64,000 nt of DNA from Ramazzottius varieornatus (lineage: Eukaryota; Tardigrada; Eutardigrada; Parachela; Ramazzottiidae), in contig BDGG01000003.1 of NCBI GenBank assembly GCA_001949185.1, forward strand, positions 615,612-679,611, given 5' to 3'. Made by a program: the position numbers and the translations under genes. The notes under the pieces are model-generated. The model was not told where the DNA came from and made no database searches. It saw only the letters and a program-made list of their open reading frames with translations. Below, piece by piece: positions 54,638-64,000 of this stretch (the first letter of the stretch is position 1; each line of letters starts with the position of its first letter).

Positions 54638-57573
54638 TCAACGTCTGTCAAAGATTGTAAAATTTCTTGGTCGATGTGGCCGTGTTGGGGGAGGGGGGGG
54701 GGCAGTTCGGACAGGGGTGGTAGTTCGGGTCGTTGTAGGTCTCGTAGTTCGTTCCGTAGTAAATTCGTCGACGCGTGGTTGGAGGCTGACCGTGATCCTG
54801 GGCCGCTGTGTGGTGGTAGTTGTGGTGGTGATAGTGGTTCGAGTTCGGCGTTGTTTGCCCGGCAGACCATATGAGTCATCCTCGTCGTCAGTGGCGTCGG
54901 TCAGTTGTTTTCCGCGTCGCATGTTATCATCCTGGTCCGTGATGACAGCTTGGGCTGAGGCGATAACGTCGTGGTCCATGATGCGTTGACTCTGCATGTT
55001 GCTCTTCATGGCGAAACGGGGCACGGCCATGTCGACGCCGTTGACGACCTGGGTGACGGTGGTTACTTCACCGGGTTCGACGTTGTTGCAAGCGTCACCA
55101 CGGCACTGGTAGAAGGCGACGGCCTTGTCCAAAATCCTCTCATTTGTCATGATATCGCATTCGTCGTTACCAAAACCCCAGGAGAAGACATTACCGGAAC
55201 AGCCTCGGTTGACGATGATACGGCCTGCAGAATACACAGCTGATCAAAAAACTTTTGTTAGTTTTCAAGGTTTTTTGACGTCGTGCTCTTCAGCTTTGTG
55301 CACGTGTGTGCGTAAGAAATCTGGCTTGAGTCGTAATTCAGTTTACTCAAAGTAATTCGCTCAACAAGTTTAGCGAAGTATATTATATTTGGATCAGTGT
55401 GAAATCCAAATGGTCGTATTGATTTCTACTGATAATCGTGTTAGGGTAGATTCCTCCGAGGTGCTAATGAAATGCTGTCTGCGACCGACAATGCTTACAC
55501 GAGCTCTCGATACCCCAGAAAAGATTTCATATTGTCAGAGATATTGCTCTAGACAGCAGCAGCAGCCACACTGGTAATCACAATGGTGCCTCCAGGACAA
55601 TTATTTACCGTTCGTTTGCCAAATTGTTAGTTTAACCGAAAAATTTGGGAAATCCTTAAAGTTTTTATGGACTCATCGGAGCAAATGTGATAAGCAAAGA
55701 ATGCAGAATGCGCACATTTATGTGTGCGACCGTGATTATCGAGCACGTTCCGAGGTGTCCGTGGGTAGCGGTACTATACCGGAACATCGTTCGGGCAAAA
55801 TATTAGCTGTCCCTTTGACTAACTTTGAATATCAATTAACTGCAATATTAAATTTCCAGAATATCGTTCGCACAGTGACCGACCAACCATGATACTAACC
55901 GACCAACATATCGCACCATGAGATACATCAAAGACACCCAACGGCTCTCACTGACGCCTTTGGGAACCTTTGAAAATGGACTTTAGTGCCGAATTACTGT
56001 ACATTGTTTAGAAGCGTCACGGCTACTAAAAGTGTGGATTTGAACCAATAACTAATCGGCATTCTGCACCATCGGGACCGTGACCAAACGATGTATACAT
56101 CAGGTAGCCACATGGCTGGATGATATAAAGATCAATTAGCGTTCTGGTCATGCGATAGTCATGATCAGCATTATGGACAAACGATTTGAGCAGGTGCCGT
56201 AGTCACTGCCGTAAAAACCACCAAAAGCGAGAATAGAGAAGTTGCACTTTGCACAGATGGTTTGAACAAACGACAGTTTGGACAAAACGATTACATTTAG
56301 AAAAGATTTGTCAAGATAAGACAGTCAAGATTTGTAATTCGCCTCGCGATTCACGGAACGAATGGGGGCTTTGTTCGTGAATCACGAAGAAAATCACCCG
56401 TAGATTTCAAACGCGAACAGATTGCCGTCAGTAATGCCCTGGCTTGCCCGAAGCACTGGGAAGCGTAATCGGTGCCCGGGAAACACAGGGCCTCCACTCC
56501 GGACAATCAGTCAATCAGATTTGCATTTGAGCCGGCTCTTTCTTAACTTGGTGGGCTAAATACTGCCCAACAAATCCCCATGACCAGCAGCGGTCGTTTG
56601 TCCCATCGTTTCTCTCAAACTCGCTCGCGTTGTGCAACTTCTCAAAGCTTCTAGCGAATGCTTTCAAACTTCGATTTTCAAAATTAATTAGTTCTCGTTT
56701 GTTCAAACCATCTGCGCAAAAAGCATCTTCTCTAATATCAACACAGAAAAGTTCGTTGAGAGCGAGAGAGTGAGAGTCGATTATCGGGTTCTCAGTGGCA
56801 ATATCACGCCCATATTCAACATTGTTCTTTTTGCCGTCGCACTGTAGCACCTCATTCTTGCATACTGGGCAATGCTCAATGGTACGCCTGAATGCGCCAA
56901 CAGAAAGAAAACACCAGTTTTTTGTTCATCGATTGTGCAAAGGTTTTCAGACAGCTGTCCAATTATTCACTAGTAGAAACTGTCTTATTGATTTGACGAT
57001 TCTCACGAAACACAGCGTCTTACTGCCGAAATAAGATTGTTCAGTTGTTGATCATTAACGAACAAACATAGTGCATAATGAAGCTTGCCTGTCAATACTG
57101 TGAGGTTGAACATACCATCGACATCGGTAACGATGGCGTTGCAGTGGGTGCTGGTGTCCGGACAATCAATCAAGCGAGCGGCAGACAAAGCTCGGCAGTC
57201 ACGGTTGATGATTAGATTTGCTGAACAGACGAAGCACTGAAGTGCCACGCACTCTAAAACACATACCGACATACTCCAGTGTGAGTAACAAGATAGAAAA
57301 AAAACAACTGAAAGAAAAACGTAGAAAAAGAAGTGATAGAACGAACATTTACACATAAAAAAACTGCGCTTTCTCTATGGAAAGCGGATTCATCAATTTA
57401 GTAAAATAAAATTTGGCTCCTATACCTGTCTTTTGATTTGATTTGAGATTTTTCTTGACTCACCGAATAGTTTGATGCAGACATGGAAAAAGTAATATAG
57501 GTTAAGCGAAATTTCATTGGGTACCTGAACAACAAATCCCGATGAAGACAGTGAGTATTCCCAGGAAACTCAT
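54638..57573 (-). CDS. Secreted Ly6/three-finger protein with Thr/Pro-rich tail
   Basis: Exons 57573-57525 (signal peptide MSFLGILTVFIGICCS), 57253-57116 and 55224-54638 join in phase to 257 residues. The Ly6-like fold is visible as LQCFVCSANLIINRDC, LIDCPDTSTHCNAIVTDVDG|, RIIVNRGCSGN, DECDIM, and the closing FYQCRGDACNNVEPGE with CxxxxCN. Three-finger proteins are secreted or GPI-linked modulators of receptors and junctions. A 110-residue tail follows with Thr runs (RTTITTTTTTTQR), TTRPTTTRTTT and PPPPPPTRP, likely O-glycosylated. No GPI signal is present in this frame. The frame depends on a C-homopolymer (54695-54709); in the adjacent frame an extra coding-like stretch continues to 54421. 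Intron 2 is 1.9 kb. Confidence 0.75.
56515..56880 (-). other. Unassigned open frame inside the Ly6 intron
   Basis: Minus-strand frame with EHCPVCKNEVLQCDGKKN followed by an acidic/polar stretch (NPIIDSHSLALNELFCVD) and a TAG at 56515. The CPVC...C spacing hints at a zinc-binding motif. It has no convincing splice partners and may be a fragment of a mobile element or an exon. Confidence 0.25.
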
Positions 57574-60199
57574 GGCTGGCGAGTGTCCGATGTATGGACG
57601 ATTGGCGGACGACAGAACGCATGCGGACGCGGAAGTCTCTAGCCTGTCATAGCCACCCCTATAGAAAACGACAATCTAATCAAAGAACAGACGAACGAAA
57701 CATGAACAAAACCTTGGTAAGTTCTGTTAAAGAACCCAGCCGGTGCCGTCGAAGTGGGCGGAGGCAAAATCATGTTAACCTGTTCTACCTCATTCCGCAA
57801 TACAGGAGAGGTTTTTCTTGCAACCACGATTGTCGACTTTCATTGTTAGGTTCATGCCGTTAATAGATCTGAAGCGTGCCAGAGTAGCCACCAGCAATGG
57901 AAAATTTCATCAAGCGCAAACCGTCAGCGAGCAAAACTGGTGCAGAAGTTTATTTAAATCCTCCGGAGACCCTGAAAGTTTCTCATCAGGCATTGCGGAG
58001 CGCTTTAGCAGGGCCAGAAACCTTCTCCAGATTTTTCTGGAATTTTTCCAGATTTTTTGGATTTTTTTCCTGGTCATGTCATATGTGATGTCATGTCATG
58101 CCATGTAATATCCCATATAACATATCATGTACACGGACGTCACATCACGTGGTCCATGCGTTACCGTTTACAGTCAGCAGCTGGGCTGAGCGACATTTAG
58201 GTATCTGCAACAGTTTAAGGCTCTTCTATAGTCTCGCTGAGGCTACTGTCGGCGCATTTCAAGCAATCAATGAAAAAGCGCTCCGCAATAACGGAGCACA
58301 TTGAAAGCTGTCGCAATGTTGTATGAAGAACCGGACTCATTGTTGATCATTTCTAGTTTGTACTCATTGTTGATCATTTCTAGTTTGTATTCACGCAGAA
58401 GCATTTTTATAACTCCCTGCTACACATCTATCGGGGAAGAGACAATAATAGTCTTTCACGAAGAAGCTCTTGCTACGAAGAAAGTATCATGTCTGGTAAG
58501 GTGCGGTACGCTTATGAACGTTGAAGCAATATCATGGTGCCCCCTGTGGTCAGCTCTTGGGAGCTTTTGGTCGTTGTAGAAACGTTAAACAAATATTGCA
58601 AAATAAATAGAGGCTTCAAATCGAAACAGTGAGGTCCCACTGAAAGCACTGTTGAGACGGAACGAAAGTTTGCCCGGTGCTGTGTGCTGACTAAGAAGTT
58701 TCACGTCCGAAAGTAACCTTGCAAGGTCGGGTGCTCTGGTTCGTGGAATGTGTTTCGGTGAAAGAGTTTCGCACGTATAACGCTGCAAATCCTTACGACG
58801 TCTCCAGAAGCGTCAGAACCTACTTTGCTTCGTTCGTCTCTTCCCTTTCATGTAGTTCCTGTTTTTCTGCTGCTAGACAGGCATTGTTCCGCTTTGAGTC
58901 AAAACATTTAGTATCTGCCCAACTTACTCACCAGGGCTTTCACCAATGGCATGGTTGAGGCCCACGCGCCGGAAACGGAACCCCTCTGCACTGACTTCGA
59001 CCATGAATACCATGTTCGCACTCAAAACCATCGCAGCGCATGGCCTGCAACGATCTAACTCTGTTCACGTCGAGGTGAACACCACGGAGAAGAAACTTTA
59101 GCTTTCCGCTTGGGATAACTGTTTAAATTACAGGGCATTTCGTTCTAGGGCTTCTTTTGTGGTTATTATTGTTGCTTTCTGGCCTAATTACTATTGCACA
59201 TGGAAGCAGTTTGCGAGGTACAGTGCACAAAATGCCTCCCTAACTTACCCTAACCGTGATCGAGTGGTCCTACAGCATTAGTCCTACACGGTAAGTCGAG
59301 TCACGTCACCACGGGTAGGGATGCACTTTCTACGCTGAATCTGAGTTGAAGATTGAGTCGCTGTTTTAGTGAGAAACCAAATGGTCTCCATTTTTTGAAT
59401 CGATTAATGCTTCTGGCTAGAAGCACCGATGGGACTATTGGGACACGCCAAGCAACGCCTTTCGCATCCAGGAGAAACTTGGGTGACGCCGAATACTGAA
59501 AGCTGTGTTTTGAAACCTAGCTGCCCTGATTCCGACATCGTATTCATTGACTACATCGAACCTATACAGTAATTAGTGCCATGAGCAACGTATCCGTCCG
59601 TTGACCATGCATGTTGTCTTATACTGATAGCCCCCCTGGGCTCGCTGTTTTGACCTCCTGTTTCAAAGAGGTAGAGGCTGTCTGCGCACCTTCGGCTGGC
59701 GTGTCTCCGCAAAAGGCAACCGGTTCCGCGATCGTTGTACATTAACGTGACGCACAAATATTCCGATCATAAACATGAGCCGTTTGAGCCTGACATCGAA
59801 GAGTCTGGAGAGGAAATTCGCGGGATCGGGGCGCTTCGAGGTACTTCCGCGCCTTAAAAAATCGGGGTCGCTGCTGAATAGTCTAAAGCCGAAATCGAAG
59901 ACAATGTCGCCAAAGATGGTTCACAACTACACGTCTAACTTTCTTTCCAGCAGCATCACACTTACACCTTCATTGGGTCTGTGATGCACTTAGTCTAGCC
60001 TCTTTTGCGAGCCTTAATCTTTTAGTTTTCAATCGAAATACTGGAACGCCCTGCTCTCCAATGTGACGTACAGTTCGTTGTACCCACATGATACCGCAGT
60101 TTGAACACATTGTCCAGTTTCAGTTCAGCAACGAGAGCTGTTCTCAATTGTTCCTTCAGCCCAGTCAACTTGTACCTGACAGCAGTTACGGGTAGTGTT
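57574..60199. other. Gene-poor region
   Basis: No gene is established. A 27-bp unit (TTGTTGATCATTTCTAGTTTG plus six) is duplicated in tandem at about 58340-58393, and a TGTCATGTCATG-type microsatellite lies at 58074-58107. A plus-strand stretch from about 58936 to 59059 (AFTNGMVEAHAPETEPLC...) is open after a ctcaccag acceptor and might be a terminal exon. A 69-residue basic frame starts with ATG at 59775 (MSRLSLTSKSLERKF) without known relatives. Confidence 0.3.
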
Positions 60200-60207
60200 T
60201 TGCGTTC

Positions 60208-61155
60208 TTATACGTGGTCAGAAGCGAGCCGTGGCACACGTAGCGATTCACTTCGTCTAACGCTACTGTGATGTCCTTCCTGATACCAAGGTCGGTACCT
60301 TCTCTGGAAACCAGCACGGAGTTGCGGCCAACCGGGTTCTTGGACGGTTAACGCCACCTTTGCGTCAGGCGACAGCAAGCAAGCTGTATTTGACATCAGC
60401 AAGAACCTTCAGTGTGTCGCCTGACACCACCGTACTCTCCTATTCGCAAGATGGCATAGATGGCGGTGCTCAGTGAAGTTAGATACTCCATATTCTCCGC
60501 TCTCTGTGACGATCATGCATAAATTTACCGGTGAGTCTTGCTAGTTTCCGCCCGTGTTTGACGTCAAACGCTCTGGAAATAGGCGGTCGTTACTCAGACT
60601 TCTTCCTCAAGGAATTCATGTTTGTATCACCTGAAAACACAGTTCATTGATTTCATTCCAGAGCACGTCCCTCAGAGAATTCGTCAAGGAACTAAGTGTC
60701 CCAGGTAGCATCTCATGACTTTCTCTTTTCATCGCTCTATGGTTTCCCGACAAATGGAGTCACCGACAAGAACCAGACGGACCTTTGAATTACAAAGATA
60801 TCGCTCGATCGCGATCCGGTGTTCTTACCCTTCTCGGACGAGAACGTCGGAGTGATCAACTCGATGGTAAACAGCGGCACTGAACGCTGTGGACTGCGAA
60901 TGAATAATGGCAGTGGATGGCCCTTCTCACTCTCCCGATGGAAAAAGAGCGTTCCCATCGTTACCTTCCGTAGTGCTCTTCAGGTTATCAGTGACGAGTG
61001 CAGATCCACAGCATGAGCCAAGACCAAACAGAAAGTCCGTAAAACGGCGCGATTCAAGATCGAACGTTCTTAGAGCAGTAGCAGTCTGGAGATATCCAGT
61101 GAGCTTTTCCGGCATGGAGACATACAGACTTGGTGTCGGCACACACTGCTTCAAA
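60208..61155 (-). other. Possible minus-strand exons of an unrecognised gene
   Basis: Three open stretches have splice-like borders. About 61150-60972 reads VPTPSLYVSMPEKLTGYLQT...LKSTTE and ends at a GTAACG donor. About 60874-60828 after a cacag acceptor reads AFSAAVYHRVDHSDVLVREG and ends at GTAAGA, in phase with the first. About 60380-60288 reads LLSPDAKVALTVQEPGWPQL and ends at GTACCG. The first two join in phase, which is mild support. No family is recognised. Confidence 0.3.
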
Positions 61156-61866
61156 CTACCTTTACTTAGGTTCCTAAATTAAAAAACTCGTCCCCACTCT
61201 TGTTCCGCAATTCCGAACCTTAGAGGTAGCAAAACTGATAAGATATCTGCCTCGGAAAGAAGGTATATCAGGCGCAATGTTAAAAAGCCAATCGACGTAC
61301 CATGATCAAGCAACCAGCTATTTCTAGTAATGCTCCGTCGATGTCACCATGCCGGCTACGTCGTACGGATCCGGAACAAGTTGACTGTACACGCCAGGAC
61401 TAACTCTAGATAGCCAATTTCTCGAACTTTGAAGGGAAATGGCGTAATTCTTTTTACTAGGCAAAGTTCGGAATCGTCATATCGATAGCGAACAAAGTCG
61501 CTCTCGCAAAAGTGACGATTGTCAAGGGTAGTTGGGATGGTGAGCGGGGTGTCAGCCGTGGGTCCACGATATCAAGCCGAATATTTCCTGAGGCGAGTCG
61601 CAAACAGCTAAGGCCATAACCGATATCTTTCGGATCGCTTGCCTACAGTATAATTTCATATGTTTAATATAGCATCAACTCCATCACGGACGAGTGGATA
61701 CCCGGGTACAGGTTCAAGCTCCCTCACGAGTTCGAGCCACATGGGGAATATGGCTATCCACCCTTCACACATTCTGAGATGTGGGCTGAGAACCCGACAT
61801 TGGTTCTCTCCACTGGGCCCGAAGTACAATCGCAGCCTACACTGAGGCTGAGTCCCATAATTATCT
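61156..61866. other. Spacer
   Basis: No gene recognised; the frame at 61656-61952 (-) runs into the foldback element and is not trusted. Confidence 0.3.
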
Positions 61867-62041
61867 GGGTACAGTGTACGACAAAATAAACCGTTACAAA
61901 TGGGTGTATGGAGCCAAATGGTTAAAGCCAATGAAATTTGCGCTTGCAGCAAAACCTGATTCTCATTGGCTGAGTCGTAAGTCAGCTCAGCTGGAGTGTT
62001 ACGCCCATTTTTAACGGTTAGTTTTGTCGTACACTGTACCC
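61867..62041. mobile_element. 175-bp foldback MITE
   Basis: Terminal arms GGGTACAGTGTACGACAAAA (61867-61886, continuing TAAACCGTTACAAATGGG) and CCCATTTTTAACGGTTA followed by GTTTTGTCGTACACTGTACCC (to 62041) are near-perfect inverted repeats of about 37 bp. A second inner pair, GCCAATGA / TCATTGGC, makes most of the element self-complementary. If the GGG/CCC is flank, TA borders CAGTGTACG on both sides as in mariner-type MITEs. Confidence 0.8.
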
Positions 62042-63179
62042 TTTACGGTACTTTCGGCTTAGGTAGGCATGCTTGTTAGGTTCTCACCTGTAGGTTTTCC
62101 TAGATACGTGCGCGCTGTTCGTGCGGGACAATTTGCTGCGTCGGGGACGCTTGGAAAGCTCCTTTGTTATTGATATTTCCCATCAGAGCTCCCCGTTTTT
62201 TCAATTTCTGTGGGTCTTGGTGGACGTGATGGGAGCGAATTGCTGTACCTAGTACAAATTTGAATTCTCGGAAATGACATCATCGACAGGAGAGTATTTC
62301 AGTGACTGACAGAGGTAGGGGGTTGTGGTCGAACAGAACGTTTGTGAATCTAACCAGCAAAAGCGAGCTAGATTCGGTGACTGCTCAGACAATGGCAGAT
62401 CAGGACGTGACACACCGGAGAAGGATACGAACTTGTACATATATACACGAGCAGGATCCAAGGATTATTCACCATATTACTACATATCCGAACTTTTCAA
62501 ACTTTTTATGCGGAACCGGACTACTGGAGGGTCTCCCATATTTCTCGTTCAAACCCCGCTCGTCCACCGGTTGACTGATTGAGCCGGTGAACCACCTGTC
62601 ACGTGATCTGAAAGTCTTAAGTCTGCCCTAAGTGAAGCTGTTTGAATCGTTAAAGTCGGACGACGGGAACGTGAAATACAACAACGCAACCGAGGACTAG
62701 AGGGTGACGCTGACCCATGGCCGTGACTGTACGTACTCACTTTTCAATTATCCCCAGAAAATGATACAGTGGTCAAGAAAGACATCTCAGTAACTCGTAA
62801 GAACACTCTTGCGAAAAGAGCGGCAAACAACAGAAGTAGAACGAAGTTCGTTCTCGACAAAACAAGCGCTCTTCAGCTTTCACGAACGGTGCCGCGCACG
62901 GTTGCAGACGGAACGTGTGAACAAGACGAAATAAAAATGGTCGTTCAGTACGCCGGAGAAATTTGGGTGTAAGACACAACAGCTATTCATAGTACTTCGT
63001 TTCAGCCAAACTTCAGTGCTACTATTTTGCGAGTACGAGTGGTTTGGAAGCTTTTCTTACTATTCCACAGTGGTTAGCCATTTATGTGATTTTGCACTAC
63101 TCGTACTCTAAATCAGTTGATGATTCTTCCTGTTTCTAGCCCTCGTACTTTTATATTAAAGTTACTAGTTTCCGGCAGA
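62042..63179. other. Intergenic region upstream of the last gene
   Basis: No gene recognised; should contain the promoter of the gene starting at 63180. Confidence 0.35.
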
Positions 63180-64000
63180 ATGGATATATTATTGGTCTTG
63201 GGAGTCGGCGCCACGTTAGTGTTCGCCCTTTTGGCACAATCAGGTAAGCAGCTCAGATAAGTGTCCCGGACGTCAACCTTCTCCTCCGTCTCATGATGAC
63301 TTTTTTCTTGGAAGCATGGTAATCTTCGGTAAATTTTGGCGTGCGCAAGCAGATGAGGATGTGTTTTTGTGATCCGTAGGGAGAACAAATGGCAGCTTCG
63401 TGTTCGGTAAGATCGACCCGGCAGTGCGGCGCGCTATGATTGACTTAGTGGTCGGATCGTAAGTACTGCACCGTTAAGCCTTCCGTCGGATGTATCTGTT
63501 AAAGCGAAAGAAACGGTTTTGTCAGGTCTCACGTGGATCCGGATACATCAAGACAATTGATCAAAGGATTGCCTCCAGGACTAGTATCCCCGCTAAAGGT
63601 GGTGGCTCTAACTTTCTCGGATTTGTCCGTGAAACCAGCGGATACGGCGCCGAAGTCGCAGTTCGACTTCGACAAACCCTCTGACCCAGACGCGTCCGAG
63701 TTGGCTGGATCGGATCCAGAGACTTCAGGCCACAGGTCTCAACTGAGGCGGGTGGTAAAAACTGGCCTGAATCTGATGGTTGTTCCCGTTGAATCGTCAG
63801 ACACGTCGTCGCAGTCTAACGCTGTGGTCTCCAGCGCACCTAGCGCTGGTTCCGGAATCGGATCGCAAACATATTACAATAGCGGCTCTTCTCCGCCCGT
63901 GACGGGTTCCTCGGTGAGGCCGCCGACTATGACGACGTCCATCCGCATCACGTCTACCATGGCCAACTATCCAAATTACGCTTCGACTGGACAACGAGTT
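63180..64000 (+). CDS. Secreted Ser/Thr/Pro-rich protein (3' partial)
   Basis: Exons 63180-63243, 63380-63458 and 63526 to the window edge agree in phase and give 206 residues with no stop. Residues 1-21 (MDILLVLGVGATLVFALLAQS) form a signal peptide. Next come a short ordered segment (SFVFGKIDPAVRRAMIDLVV, then RQLIKGLPPGL) and a long stretch rich in Ser, Thr, Pro, Asp and Val (KPSDPDASELAGSDPETSG, NAVVSSAPSAGSGIG, PPTMTTSIRITSTM). This looks like an extracellular, probably O-glycosylated or disordered chain. Consensus donors (GTAAGC, GTAAGT) and acceptors (ccgtag, tgtcag) support the model. No family is recognised; the rest lies beyond the window. Confidence 0.65.

Noticed and set aside
53340-57500. 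Adenylation domain upstream of the Ebony-type gene
   Set aside because: No adenylation motifs were seen in any frame, and the interval is mostly occupied by the Ly6 gene.
1-64000. tRNA, rRNA, CRISPR or bacterial-type operons
   Set aside because: None was recognised by eye on either strand; the window is animal nuclear DNA. A tRNAscan or Rfam run would be needed to exclude small RNA genes.

Overview
This window is nuclear DNA from a small animal. Genes are split by short GT-AG introns (mostly 50-350 bp), start codons lie in separate exons, there are no operons, and the products are animal ones: SNAP-25, EDEM, collagen prolyl 4-hydroxylase, an Ebony-type domain, a peritrophin-like chitin-binding protein. 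Chitin binding, an Ebony-type protein and an AKH/corazonin-type receptor relic point to an ecdysozoan. A tardigrade of the Hypsibius type would fit the moderate GC and compact introns, but that is inference. There is one 50-base assembly gap (45855-45904).

Layout, left to right. 2-240 (+): coiled-coil 3' end of a gene entering from the left. 536-1170 (-): unrecognised gene. 3187-4316 (+): SNAP-25. 5424-7659 (-): membrane-anchored CAP protein. 11699-13782 (+): EDEM1-like ER mannosidase-family protein. 14257-15428 (-): rhodopsin-type GPCR. 15.5-25.3 kb: gene-poor, repeat-rich block with tandem and inverted repeats, a hAT-like element, a mariner-type MITE remnant and a decayed pogo-like transposon. 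26145-26447 (-): His/Arg/Tyr-rich secreted peptide. 29313-30409 (+): chitin-binding protein with a Q/S/A-rich tail. 31288-32331 (-): NF-YA, head to head with a PP2C phosphatase at 33081-34521 (+), whose 3' end converges on CIAO2B (34821-35405, -). 38215-40523 and 41055-43024 (+): two tandem prolyl 4-hydroxylase alpha genes. 43.5-44.0 kb: decayed peptide GPCR. 44219-47192 (-): N-acetylglucosamine kinase with a large palindrome and the gap in its first intron. 49.7-50.7 kb (+): decayed chemoreceptor-like gene. 51320-53339 (-): carrier domain plus Ebony-type C-terminal domain with no adenylation domain in sight. 54638-57573 (-): Ly6/three-finger secreted protein. 63180-64000 (+): secreted Ser/Thr/Pro-rich protein leaving the window.

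The genes do not form a pathway. Several serve the secretory route or extracellular matrix: EDEM in ER quality control, the P4HA pair in collagen hydroxylation, and the CAP, Ly6 and chitin-binding proteins as exported products. All exon structures were deduced by hand from splice signals, reading phase and family motifs; none is backed by transcripts. The most unusual items are the stand-alone carrier/Ebony-type protein, a family of about 50-bp near-perfect hairpins sitting in introns, and two non-autonomous elements with intact 8-bp target duplications.
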